Below, one piece after another: positions 26,708 through 35,713 of a stretch of DNA of 64,000 nt (its first letter is position 1; each line of letters opens with the position of its first letter). The DNA lies in contig JAKARM010000003.1 in NCBI GenBank assembly GCA_021822165.1, positions 1 through 64,000 of the forward strand. The letters are read 5' to 3'. A program made the position numbers and the translations under genes. The notes under the pieces are model-generated. The model saw only the letters and a program-made list of their open reading frames with translations, was not told the DNA's origin and did not search any database. The DNA is from Microcaldota archaeon. GTDB lineage: Archaea; Micrarchaeota; Micrarchaeia; Micrarchaeales; Micrarchaeaceae.

Positions 26708-27739
26708 ATGACCGACATCGATTATAAGGATTTTGTTGCGAGATTAGCAGTAGTCGGTGCCGGCGGCCAAGGAAGCAACCTTGTTAACAGGCTTTATTCC
26801 AGCAGGATAAAGAGCGCGACCACCATAGCCGTCAATACCGATGCCAAGCACCTGAACATGATAGGCGCGGACAAGAAGATACTGATAGGAAAGACCACCA
26901 CGAAGGGGATGGGAGCAGGAGGATTCCCCGAAGTGGCGGCCAAGGCTGCCTCTGCAGACATAGAGGAGATAAGGGATGCGATAAGGGGTTATGACATGAT
27001 CTTCCTATGCGCAGGCATGGGAGGGGGCACGGGCACAGGGAGCGCGCCGGTAATCGCGAAGGCGGCAAAGGAGGAAGGCGCACTGGTCGTCGCATTCGTC
27101 ACATACCCCTTCTCGCTGGAGAGAAGCAGGAAGCTCAAGGCTGATTGGGGGATAGAGCAGCTCGGCAAGAATGCAGATACCACGATAATCATAGAGAACG
27201 ACAGAATCCTATCGTACGCGCCGAACCTCCAGATGGAAAAGGCGTTCGAACTCATAGACAGCATAGCGGCAAACGCCATAAAGGGCATATCCGACACGCT
27301 TACATTCCCCAGCCTGATAAACCTGGATTTTGCCGACGTGAAGAGCGTCATGCGCAATGCCGGGACCGCGGTCATAAACCTCGGGATCGGAAGCGGCCAT
27401 GACAAGGTGAACAAGGCGATAAGGTCAACGCTGGACCACCCGCTGCTCGAGGTAGGGACATCGGGAGGGAAGAACGCATTGATACACGTGTCAGGAGGAG
27501 CATCCCTTACGATAGAGGAGGCGACAAGGATAGGAGGAGGGGTCACGGAAAATCTCGATGAAAATGCGAATGTCATCTTCGGCGCAAGGCTGTCGCCAGA
27601 TGCAGGAGACCAGATAAAGGTGATGTCCATAATAACAGGGGTAAAGCCCATGCTGGGAAAGGGCTCGAGATTGTCGGGGCGCAGCAGCAATAACCTCGAA
27701 AGCAATCTTGACTCCTTGGCCGGACTTGATGGGTTCTGA
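26708..27739 (+). CDS. ftsZ: Cell division GTPase FtsZ (paralogue 2)
   Basis: GAGGQGSNLVNRL, CAGMGGGTGTGSAPVIA, NLDFADVKSVM. Confidence 0.97.
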   Translation: MTDIDYKDFVARLAVVGAGGQGSNLVNRLYSSRIKSATTIAVNTDAKHLNMIGADKKILIGKTTTKGMGAGGFPEVAAKAASADIEEIRDAIRGYDMIFLCAGMGGGTGTGSAPVIAKAAKEEGALVVAFVTYPFSLERSRKLKADWGIEQLGKNADTTIIIENDRILSYAPNLQMEKAFELIDSIAANAIKGISDTLTFPSLINLDFADVKSVMRNAGTAVINLGIGSGHDKVNKAIRSTLDHPLLEVGTSGGKNALIHVSGGASLTIEEATRIGGGVTENLDENANVIFGARLSPDAGDQIKVMSIITGVKPMLGKGSRLSGRSSNNLESNLDSLAGLDGF

Positions 27740-27866
27740 ACCCTTCCGCCTTGCCGGCAACCAAAGCCCGGCGTGCCGGATCCTGGAGAGTGGCAGGTCC
27801 GAACTACGAAGTTAAGTTATAATAAGCTTCTCTGTTTTATTATCTAAAAACTGTAGGGTATTTTCC

Positions 27867-28268
27867 ATGAGCGGAGATATAGAGCACGAGATAATAAAGA
27901 ACCTGAAGTCTGGAAGGTTCATCATAATAGATGGAGTAGCCTGCAGGATCGTAGACATGGAGACGAGCTCCCCCGGGAAGCACGGAACCGCAAAGGTGAG
28001 GCTGACAGGCATAGGGGTGTTCGACGGGCAGAAAAAGACATTGCTGAAGCCGGGAGACGCGGATGTGGAGGTTCCGATAGTCAAGAAGAAAAAGGGGCAG
28101 ATAGTTTCGATAAACGGAAGCAATGTGCAAATCATGGATACTGAAAATTACGAGGTCTACGAATTGCCCATACCGGAAGAGTTCACAAACAAGCTTAAGG
28201 CAGGCGCGATCGTGGAGGTAATGGAAATACTGGAGAGGCGGATGCTTTCAAGGGTTATAGGAGAGTAG
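27867..28268 (+). CDS. Translation initiation factor aIF-5A
   Basis: ETSSPGKHGTAKVRL hypusine loop; two-domain layout. Confidence 0.93.
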   Translation: MSGDIEHEIIKNLKSGRFIIIDGVACRIVDMETSSPGKHGTAKVRLTGIGVFDGQKKTLLKPGDADVEVPIVKKKKGQIVSINGSNVQIMDTENYEVYELPIPEEFTNKLKAGAIVEVMEILERRMLSRVIGE

Positions 28269-28591
28269 TGGTTTTTATGGATCTTAAGATTATAGAGGAA
28301 AGGATAAATGCGCCGATAGGGAAGAGGAGGGAGATCACCTTTACGGCATCGTATGAGGGCAAGACGGCCACAAACGAAGAGCTGAAGGTCGCGCTTTGCA
28401 AGAAGCTGAACATAAGCCCGGCCAGCACGATGATAATAAAGATAGACCAGCAGTACGGCTCCAGGAACTGCACTGGGATAGCCCATTCCTATGAGAGCGA
28501 GGAGGAGATGAAGCGCATCGAGCCGAAGCACTTGCTGAAGAGGGCGGAAAAGAGGGAGCAGAAGGAGGCGAGTGCCGAGGACAAGGGTTGA
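28268..28591 (+). CDS. rps24e: Ribosomal protein S24e
   Basis: [37 protein letters not shown]...[15 protein letters not shown]. Confidence 0.9.
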   Translation: MVFMDLKIIEERINAPIGKRREITFTASYEGKTATNEELKVALCKKLNISPASTMIIKIDQQYGSRNCTGIAHSYESEEEMKRIEPKHLLKRAEKREQKEASAEDKG

Positions 28592-28608
28592 ATTATCTGG
28601 CTGGTTTT

Positions 28609-28752
28609 ATGGGAGATAAGAAAGAGGGGAAAAAGGGCAGGGCGTACAGGGCCGGGAAGTTTTGCCCGAAGTGCGGTTCGCGCCTTGGGGAGCACAAGGA
28701 GAGAATGGCTTGCGGGAAGTGCGGTTACACCGAATTCAAGGCGAAGGGCTGA
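28609..28752 (+). CDS. rps27ae: Ribosomal protein S27ae
   Basis: Not in the ORF track (47 aa). Hand translation [48 protein letters not shown]4 zinc ribbon directly after S24e. Confidence 0.92.
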   Translation: MGDKKEGKKGRAYRAGKFCPKCGSRLGEHKERMACGKCGYTEFKAKG

Positions 28753-28761
28753 TTTTGCAAC

Positions 28762-29457
28762 ATGGCGTATCTGATGGCCGCCGTGAAGAGGAAGGTTAGA
28801 AGCAGGAAGAAAGGGGGAAGGAGCTGGAGGCTTGCATTATACGCGGCCCCTTTCATTGCGATCATGCTGATTGTCCTTTCCGGACTTATGTACGGGAAGG
28901 GGGAGATCAGCACGCATATACTTGATGCGAATGCGACAATAGGGCTGTCGCTCATATTCCCGCTTGCCGTTTTTGCATATCTGGCGGCGAAGGGCGACAC
29001 GCCGAAAGACATAATAGCGGGATTGCGGCTGGAAAGGGGCAAGGCGAACAGGAATGCCATAAAGGTAGGGGCTCTCCTTTTCCTATTCATATTTGCGCTC
29101 GAGATAGGCGGGGGGATTATACAGAGCGTCACGGGAATCAGCCTCCCCACCAACGCATCCCTGGTGATAGACGGCATGCCGCTGTACTTCCTGGCATTTA
29201 CCGTCCTTATAGCTCCGATCAACGAAGAGATATTCTTTAGGGGGTTCCTTGTGCCGCGTTTAGGGATCTTTTTAAGCGCCGCGATTTTTGCTGCAATGCA
29301 TATAGGATATGGGTCAGTGATGGAGATTGCTGGCGCGTTCATCTTCGGCGTCGCCGCAGGGTATGTGCTTGAAAGGACCGATTCGCTTTATCCCTCTATA
29401 ATCGCCCACATGCTGGTAAACCTGCTGACAGTGGTGCTGATAGCTTCGGTTTTATAG
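28762..29457 (+). CDS. CPBP (Abi/CAAX-like) intramembrane metalloprotease
   Basis: Multi-TM protein with EEIFFRGFLVPRLG, FAAMHIGYG and IAHMLVNLL motifs. Confidence 0.85.
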   Translation: MAYLMAAVKRKVRSRKKGGRSWRLALYAAPFIAIMLIVLSGLMYGKGEISTHILDANATIGLSLIFPLAVFAYLAAKGDTPKDIIAGLRLERGKANRNAIKVGALLFLFIFALEIGGGIIQSVTGISLPTNASLVIDGMPLYFLAFTVLIAPINEEIFFRGFLVPRLGIFLSAAIFAAMHIGYGSVMEIAGAFIFGVAAGYVLERTDSLYPSIIAHMLVNLLTVVLIASVL

Positions 29458-29467
29458 GAAGATATGC

Positions 29468-30196
29468 ATGGAGTTGAGAGTGGTGTTTGTAGAACCGCTA
29501 TACCCCATCAATGTCGGGTACGTCGCAAGGATCTGCGGGAACTTCGGGGTCGAGGAGCTATATCTTGTGAAGCCGAGATGCGACATCGGGAGCATGGATG
29601 CCATAAAGTATTCGAAGCACTCGCGGAGGATATTGGAAGGCGCCAAGGTATGCGAAAGCCTGGGCGATGCCGTAAGCGGGACATTCTCCATAGGCACAAG
29701 CGGGATATGGCATAAGTCCCATGGCTCCTTCTACGACGTCTATACGCCCGACAAGCTTTCTGGGATGATAAGGAAGAACGGGCACAAGAAAGTCTCCCTC
29801 GTGATCGGCAGAGAGGATGAGGGGCTCAGCAAGGAGGAGTTGAGAGCGTGCGACGCGATGTCGTTCATACCTTCTAGTGATGGCTATCCTGTGCTCAACG
29901 TTTCGCATGCGCTTGCCATCCTGCTCTATGAACTATACGACAAGGGAGCCGTCAAGGAGAAGTTCAACGGAATCTACGCCGCAGGGGAAGACGAGAAATC
30001 TTTTGCCAGGCAGTTCAAGAAGTTCTTGGCGGGCAGGAAAGGCATACGGGACAAAAAAAGCGTGGCTATGGCGCTGGAACATATCATAAGGAGGGCAAAC
30101 CCCACGAAGAAGGAGATCAATGCCCTCAACTCGGCATTCTCCACCTCGAAAAAAGAGCATGTGGGAGAGCGCATCAAGCGCTCTTCCTCGTCTTGA
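29468..30196 (+). CDS. SpoU/TrmJ-like SPOUT RNA 2'-O-methyltransferase
   Basis: VVFVEPLYPINVGYVARICGNFG...LVIGREDEGLSKEEL...PVLNVSHALAILLYEL. Confidence 0.9.
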   Translation: MELRVVFVEPLYPINVGYVARICGNFGVEELYLVKPRCDIGSMDAIKYSKHSRRILEGAKVCESLGDAVSGTFSIGTSGIWHKSHGSFYDVYTPDKLSGMIRKNGHKKVSLVIGREDEGLSKEELRACDAMSFIPSSDGYPVLNVSHALAILLYELYDKGAVKEKFNGIYAAGEDEKSFARQFKKFLAGRKGIRDKKSVAMALEHIIRRANPTKKEINALNSAFSTSKKEHVGERIKRSSSS

Positions 30197-30542
30197 TTAT
30201 CTTTACCTTAGAAGGAGTAAGAAGTATCTTTTCCTCGTCTATCCTTGCTATGTCCCCGTTCGTCTTCCTTGAGTACATCTTGAGCCTCTCAACCATCGTC
30301 TTGAGGGTCGTTGGCCTCTTCACGAGGGCGGATATGTTCAGGAGGATGATGTTCTTCTTCTTCAGCTCCGCTTCGATCAATACCAAATCCGACTCCTGCT
30401 GGAGAGCGACCGGCTTTATATAGAAGTCCGCAGGCTCGTTCATCACGTCCACATTCTCAAGCTCCGCAGAATTCATATACTCTTCTACGTCTATCTCTTT
30501 GGATACCCCTAAAGCCTTCCCAAGTCTATCAAATACGCCCAT
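30174..30542 (-). CDS. sepF: SepF-like cell division protein
   Basis: MGVFDRLGKALG N-terminus; FYIKPVALQQESDLVLIEAELKKKNIILLNISAL...NGDIARIDEEKILLTPSKVKI. Confidence 0.87.
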   Translation of the reverse strand: MGVFDRLGKALGVSKEIDVEEYMNSAELENVDVMNEPADFYIKPVALQQESDLVLIEAELKKKNIILLNISALVKRPTTLKTMVERLKMYSRKTNGDIARIDEEKILLTPSKVKIIKTRKSA

Positions 30543-30689
30543 AATTACACCGGTTCACCTTATACACGTAGTAATAATATGAAATTAGTTTTATAATACT
30601 TTGTATTTTTACGACAGGGATATGTATAAAGGGGATTTTGCAGTATATATATGAAGTTATGACAAACATCTAAAAAGATTATAAAATAA

Positions 30690-31082
30690 GTGAAAGAGAG
30701 GGTGAGCGTTTTCATGACGACGATAAATGTGAAGCGCATATATGACCGATGGGACATCAAGGACGGGCTCCGCATCCTTGTAGACAGGCTGTGGCCGAGG
30801 GGGGTCAGGCATAGCACGGCGAATATAGACATATGGATGAAGAACGTCGCGCCCACAAAAGAGCTCAGGAAATGGTATTCGCACGATCCGGAGAAATGGG
30901 TCGAGTTCAAAGAGAGATATAAAAAGGAGCTGAAGGATAACGGAGCGTTCGAAAAGCTCGTCAAGCTTACAACCACGACGGAAACCATAACCTTGATATA
31001 CGCGTCGAAGGATGACAGCCACAACAACGCAGTGGTATTGAAGGGCTACCTTGAAAAGAGGCTTGCTAAGGCGGAGGGTTAG
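30690..31082 (+). CDS. DUF488 family protein
   Basis: INVKRIYDRWDIKDGLRILVDRLWPRGV...WYSHDPEKWVEFKERYKKEL. Confidence 0.85.
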   Translation: MKERVSVFMTTINVKRIYDRWDIKDGLRILVDRLWPRGVRHSTANIDIWMKNVAPTKELRKWYSHDPEKWVEFKERYKKELKDNGAFEKLVKLTTTTETITLIYASKDDSHNNAVVLKGYLEKRLAKAEG

Positions 31083-31112
31083 AGGATTGCAGGTGTTCTG
31101 ATTCCTGGCTAC

Positions 31113-31475
31113 TTGATAATAGATACAAGCTCCCTCGTATTCGGATTCGCGAATGGCAAAAACATCATAGAGGCCGCCTTGCAGAGGTTTCCGAAGATGG
31201 AGCTCCTGGTATCGAGGTCCCTTATCGGCGAACTCGAAGGCATATCCACAAATAAGGGAAAGAGGGGGGATGCCGCGAGGTTGGCGCTTTTATCCATAAA
31301 AGCTAAAAAGGTTAAAGTGGATAATAAAAGAGGTAACGTTGACGATTGGGTGCTTGAAACCGCAGCCAACAACCGCGGGAGCATTGTCGTGACAAACGAT
31401 ACACAGCTCATCAGGAGGCTCGATGGGGCAGGCGTCAGGTCTTATAGGGCCAGGGAAAGCGGTACCATCGGATAA
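31113..31475 (+). CDS. PIN-domain endonuclease (Fcf1-like)
   Basis: MIIDTSSLVFG...VDDWVLETAANNRGSIVVTNDTQLIRRL acidic-residue pattern. Confidence 0.78.
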   Translation: MIIDTSSLVFGFANGKNIIEAALQRFPKMELLVSRSLIGELEGISTNKGKRGDAARLALLSIKAKKVKVDNKRGNVDDWVLETAANNRGSIVVTNDTQLIRRLDGAGVRSYRARESGTIG

Positions 31476-31498
31476 TCATATTTTTATGGTGTATTAGC

Positions 31499-32092
31499 AT
31501 GTACTATATTTATACAGTAAGAGACACATTCAAGATGCCCCCTGACAAGTTCGGCGGGGATATCGTGGAGGTCGCTTCCGAGATGCTGCAGAAGAAATAC
31601 GAGGGATCCATAGACAAGGACATGGGTGTCATCGTATGCGTATTCAACGTCAGGGACATAGGGGATGGGAACATATACCCTGGAGACCCCTCCACACATC
31701 ATGATGCAGAATTCGACGTTGTGACCTATGCCCCGCATGTTGACGAGTTGGTCGTAGGGGATGTCACCGAACTTGCGGAATTCGGGGCATTCATGAGAAT
31801 CGGCCCTATGGACGGGCTCGTACATGTATCGCAGATAGCGAACGATTTCCTTTCGTTGGACAGGAAGATACCGGCATTTCTTTCGAAGAAAACCAGCCTT
31901 TCGCTCAAGAAGGGAGATATCGCCTATGCCAAGATATCCACCGTAAGCATGAAGAGCTCGGTGAAGGATTCGAAGATTGCCCTCACAATGAGGCCTACCG
32001 GGCTTGGTAAATCGGAATGGGCCGGGATCCAAGAACAAAGCCAGAGAGGAGGGAACATAAGAAGGCCGCAGAAAAAGCCGTCGAAAAAATAG
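31499..32092 (+). CDS. rpo7: RNA polymerase subunit Rpo7 (RpoE1)
   Basis: YTVRDTFKMPPDKFG...VFNVRDIGDGNIYPGDPSTHHDAEFDVVTYAP; S1 domain EFGAFMRIGPMDGLVHVSQI. Confidence 0.93.
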   Translation: MYYIYTVRDTFKMPPDKFGGDIVEVASEMLQKKYEGSIDKDMGVIVCVFNVRDIGDGNIYPGDPSTHHDAEFDVVTYAPHVDELVVGDVTELAEFGAFMRIGPMDGLVHVSQIANDFLSLDRKIPAFLSKKTSLSLKKGDIAYAKISTVSMKSSVKDSKIALTMRPTGLGKSEWAGIQEQSQRGGNIRRPQKKPSKK

Positions 32093-32107
32093 AAGGTGAT
32101 TGAATAG

Positions 32108-32295
32108 ATGAAAAGGTCTGCAAAAATTGTAGGATTATAATAAGTTATGGCGATAAGTGCCCGATATGCGAATCTACCGACCTGACGACAAAATGGAGCG
32201 GTTTCGTGATAGTGCTCAATGTCGACAAATCGGAGATAGCAAAGAGGCTCGGATTGAAAGTGAACAGCACATTCGCCCTCAATATAAAGGGTTAG
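32108..32295 (+). pseudogene. spt4: Transcription elongation factor Spt4 (RpoE2) with an apparent 1-nt frameshift at its start
   Basis: Frame 32104-32295 reads KVCKNCRIIISYGDKCPICESTDLTTKWSGFVIVLNVDKSEIAKRLGLKVNSTFALNIKG*. No in-frame ATG/GTG/TTG lies upstream of KVC; inserting one A into ATGAAAAGGTCTGC gives MKKVCKNCR. Confidence 0.85.
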
Positions 32296-33029
32296 GCAGG
32301 GGCAGCATGGCTGTGCCCTTGTCCAGCATTCTCCCCTTTCCTTGGTTCGTCCCTCTTATACTCCTCTATTACCCTGACATTTGAAACAGAATTTATGTAT
32401 TTCAATATGTCGCTCACTGTCCCTGAAAGCCTTGCGTAATAATTCGGGTTGTTTACGGCGTTGTGCCCTATTTCGAGTTCCGCAGAATCTTTGGACATCG
32501 AAACCTTGTTGTAAGAGATCCTGTGTGTTTTGAGTATAGAGCCTATCTTTCCTTCGTCCGTAGTTATGGACTTCACTATTTTTATCTCATAGGTAATGCT
32601 GTTGCCTGCCTCCGGCGGATTCGCATCGACGACCACCCTTCCGGAATTAACACTCTTGACAACGGCCCTGACGCCATCCAGGTTTATCTGCATGCCCGGA
32701 TGCGGATTCAGGTCATGCTTTTTGAACTCTGATAAGGGCATTACCCGGATAAGATCCTCATTCCTGTTCCCGAACGCCTCTTCCGGCTTTAACGTAAAGC
32801 GCTTCACGTCCCCCTCTTTCATTGCTTTCAGCTCCTTTTCTACGTTTGGGAGCATGTCCCCAGAGCCAAGGACGACCAACGATGCGCCATACCGTGCTTC
32901 GGACTCATATATGCCTGCCTCCTTTGCTTTGGCTTCGTCGGTAGTGGATAACAGCTCATTGTCCACCGACCTCCATATGCTGAACTCAACTTCCAAAAAC
33001 TCTCCATTCTCAAATCCCATTGGAACCAC
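32292..33029 (-). CDS. FKBP-type peptidyl-prolyl isomerase (SlyD-like)
   Basis: LVVLGSGDMLPNVEKELKAMKEGDVKRFTLKPEEAFGNRNEDLI. Its stop overlaps the convergent spt4 stop. Confidence 0.87.
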   Translation of the reverse strand: MVPMGFENGEFLEVEFSIWRSVDNELLSTTDEAKAKEAGIYESEARYGASLVVLGSGDMLPNVEKELKAMKEGDVKRFTLKPEEAFGNRNEDLIRVMPLSEFKKHDLNPHPGMQINLDGVRAVVKSVNSGRVVVDANPPEAGNSITYEIKIVKSITTDEGKIGSILKTHRISYNKVSMSKDSAELEIGHNAVNNPNYYARLSGTVSDILKYINSVSNVRVIEEYKRDEPRKGENAGQGHSHAAPA

Positions 33030-33179
33030 TAGTATCTATTTTAGCCTACATACAGAATGTGCCTATATGCCTCGCAGAATAATCGGCTTGCCGCCGTCGG
33101 TTTGCCGGCAACAGTAGGATATAGGAGAATATATAGCTTAAAAGATAAATACTTTACTATAAAAGTTTAAATGTTAGGC

Positions 33180-33325
33180 TATGCCAGCCCAAAACCCGAT
33201 AGAACCAACGGGGAGGTACCGGAAGGATTGGATACCCCGCCTAGAGAGTTAATGCGGAAGGAAAAACGAGGCCCCAGGACAGGAAAGCAGGGGCGTGGAT
33301 GGCTTACAGCATAAGACGAAACCCC
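33180..33325 (+). ncRNA. Candidate structured non-coding RNA
   Basis: GC-rich interval after an AT-rich TATA-like stretch (ACTATAAAAGTTTAAATG); hairpins GCCCC..GGGGC, CCCG..CGGG and GGTACC..GGATACC; end-to-end pairing GCCAGCC/GGATGGC. No coding signal on +. Confidence 0.35.
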
Positions 33326-33341
33326 AGTACGTTGTGATAGC

Positions 33342-33977
33342 ATGAATAGCAAAAGCAAGAAAACGTTGATGTTCCTATTTTCCATATTCGTAGGGGTTGT
33401 CTTCATAACCTCGCTTGCGACCCTTGGCTTAAGCAGCCCGAACCAGCAGACGCCTGCCAATAAAACAGCGGTGAAACAGCCGTCAGTGGCCACCATAGTG
33501 GCTTCGGGGGAAGTCAACGCCACAATTGTCGGATACAGCAAGATATTTGATATCTCGCTGGATAACGCAAGCTCTCAATCGGGCACAGAGGTATCAAACG
33601 GCCTTGAAACCCTATCGGCAAGCGGGGCGGTAAGCAATTTTGCCCCGACGGGCAGCGGTTTTATAGTCTATAGCGGCAACCGGAGCGCAGACTATATCGT
33701 TGCATATCTCTATAATACGACCGGTTCGAACAGCACGTTTGCAGTTAACGCGACCGCCAAGGTCGGACTCCCGTACAACGTGACGCTATATAACCAAAGG
33801 AATGCTTTTAACGTGGTCATGGACAACGGGACAGAATCGGTCAAGATGGACTCTGTACCGCCTATCGGATCAAAGATGAAGGTCGATGTCCTTGCTTCGA
33901 TATTCCAAAGCTCCTCGGGAATCTTTAACACGTACCAGATATACAACAACACGATATACCTAAACCAGGTAAGATGA
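33342..33977 (+). CDS. Secreted/membrane-anchored protein of unknown function
   Basis: N-terminal TM (LMFLFSIFVGVVFITSLATLGL) and an Asn/Ser/Thr-rich ectodomain; overlaps the Glx-tRNA synthetase start by 4 nt. Confidence 0.65.
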   Translation: MNSKSKKTLMFLFSIFVGVVFITSLATLGLSSPNQQTPANKTAVKQPSVATIVASGEVNATIVGYSKIFDISLDNASSQSGTEVSNGLETLSASGAVSNFAPTGSGFIVYSGNRSADYIVAYLYNTTGSNSTFAVNATAKVGLPYNVTLYNQRNAFNVVMDNGTESVKMDSVPPIGSKMKVDVLASIFQSSSGIFNTYQIYNNTIYLNQVR

Positions 33978-35710
33978 TGGAGGAGAGGGAAGTCACGGGA
34001 CTGATAAGGAAATACGTGCTCAAAAACGCCATGGAATACGGAGGTACTGCAAATGTCGCCAGCGTGCTTGGGAAGGTGCTATCGAAGGAACCGGAATTGA
34101 AGGGCGACATACCCGGCCTTAAGGAGAAGATAGGTGCGGAGATTGCCAGGGTGGCGGGGATAGGAAAGGGAGAGGCAGAAAGGGAATATAGGGAATACGT
34201 AGCGGAGTTCGAAAGCGAGGACAAAGCAAGGGCGGATGCTTCAGCAAGGCATAATTTCGAGCTTGAGGGGGCGGTAAGAGGAGACTTCGCGATACGCTTT
34301 GCCCCAGAACCGAGCTCCTTCATGCATATCGGGCATGCGAAAGCCGCTTTCTTGGCAAGGGAGGTGGCAAACCAGTATGGCGGCAGGAATTACCTTTATT
34401 TTGACGATACCAACCCTGAAAAAGAGAGCCAGGAATTCGTAGACTCGATAAAGGATAGCCTTTCATGGCTTGGCATAACATTTGATGACGAATACTACGC
34501 AAGCGACTATATAGAGGATATGTACGGATACGCCAGAAGGCTCATAGAGGAGAGAAAAGCCTATATGTGCATGTGCAATGCGGATAGGATAAAGGAGCTG
34601 AGGTTCAAGGGAGAGGCATGCAGCCATAGGTCGGAAACCCCAGCAGAGAACCTCGAAGGATTCGAGAAGATGGTAAGGGGCGATTTTGACGAGGGGGAAG
34701 CCATACTTAGATTCGTCGGGAAAATGGAATCGGATAATACATCAATGAGGGATCCGATGATCATGCGTATAAAAAAAACTGGTCATTACAGGAAGGGGAA
34801 AAAGTATGTCGTCTGGCCGTCTTATGACTTTAACACGCCGATTATGGACTCCACCCACGGGATAACTGACATACTGCGCACAAAAGAATACGAATTGAGG
34901 GATGAACTGTACGTTGCTATGCTCGAGGCGCTGCGGCTTAGGATTCCAAGAACACACATACAGGCGAGACTCAAGATAAAAAACAATGTCACGTCGAAAC
35001 GGGAGATAAAGGGGATGATAGAGAGAGGGGAGATAGAGGGGTATTCGGATCCCAGGCTTGTCACGATATCAGCGTTAAGAGCAAGAGGGATATCACCGAT
35101 CGCCATAAAGAATTTTGTGCTGCGGTTCGGGATAAACAGGACAGATAGCATTGTCGACATATCGCTGCTGCTTTCCGAAAACAAGAAGGTTGTCGACCCC
35201 ACATCAAAAAGGCTCTTCTATGTGGAGGATCCGGTCAAGGTGGTTGTTGAGGGATTGAAAAATTCAGAGATAAAGCTGAAACTGCATCCAACCCAGGAGA
35301 TAGGTTACAGAAGCTATATTGTTGGGGAGACGTTCTATATCAGCAGTTCCGATGCCAGACAGCTGAAAAAAGGAGACATGTTAAGATTGAAGGAGGCAGC
35401 GGCCATAAAAATAACGGACATCAGGAGTGGTACGATATTCGCAGAAAAGATAGATGGCGCAGGGGAGGGAATCATGAATGTACAGTGGGTATCGGAAGGG
35501 AATCTGGTAGATTGTACAATCAAAATCCCGGGAGATCTTCTGGACAGCGAGGGCAAGTTCAACGCAAATAGCATGAAGATAAGCACAGGATATGTTGAGT
35601 CGTACGCCAAAGAATTGGGAGAGGGGGAGGTGGTACAGTTTGAGAGGTTTGGGTTCTCCACCTTCCACAGGAAGTCGGACCCCCTTGTCTTCATATACCT
35701 ATCCAAATGA
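33974..35710 (+). CDS. gltX: Glutamyl-tRNA synthetase (archaeal type)
   Basis: RFAPEPSSFMHIGHAKAAFLARE; YLYFDDTNPEKE; C-terminal beta-barrel domains. Confidence 0.92.
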   Translation: MMEEREVTGLIRKYVLKNAMEYGGTANVASVLGKVLSKEPELKGDIPGLKEKIGAEIARVAGIGKGEAEREYREYVAEFESEDKARADASARHNFELEGAVRGDFAIRFAPEPSSFMHIGHAKAAFLAREVANQYGGRNYLYFDDTNPEKESQEFVDSIKDSLSWLGITFDDEYYASDYIEDMYGYARRLIEERKAYMCMCNADRIKELRFKGEACSHRSETPAENLEGFEKMVRGDFDEGEAILRFVGKMESDNTSMRDPMIMRIKKTGHYRKGKKYVVWPSYDFNTPIMDSTHGITDILRTKEYELRDELYVAMLEALRLRIPRTHIQARLKIKNNVTSKREIKGMIERGEIEGYSDPRLVTISALRARGISPIAIKNFVLRFGINRTDSIVDISLLLSENKKVVDPTSKRLFYVEDPVKVVVEGLKNSEIKLKLHPTQEIGYRSYIVGETFYISSSDARQLKKGDMLRLKEAAAIKITDIRSGTIFAEKIDGAGEGIMNVQWVSEGNLVDCTIKIPGDLLDSEGKFNANSMKISTGYVESYAKELGEGEVVQFERFGFSTFHRKSDPLVFIYLSK

Positions 35711-35713
35711 ATG

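Noticed and set aside
27760-27815. CCGAACTACGAAGTTAAG resembles the conserved 5S rRNA segment CCGAACTCGGAAGTTAAG
   Set aside because: Only about 18 nt match; flanking sequence does not form a 5S rRNA helix I or loop structure and is AT-rich.
32157-32384. 75-aa plus-strand ORF over the spt4 region
   Set aside because: Different frame from the conserved Spt4 zinc-ribbon sequence; spurious.
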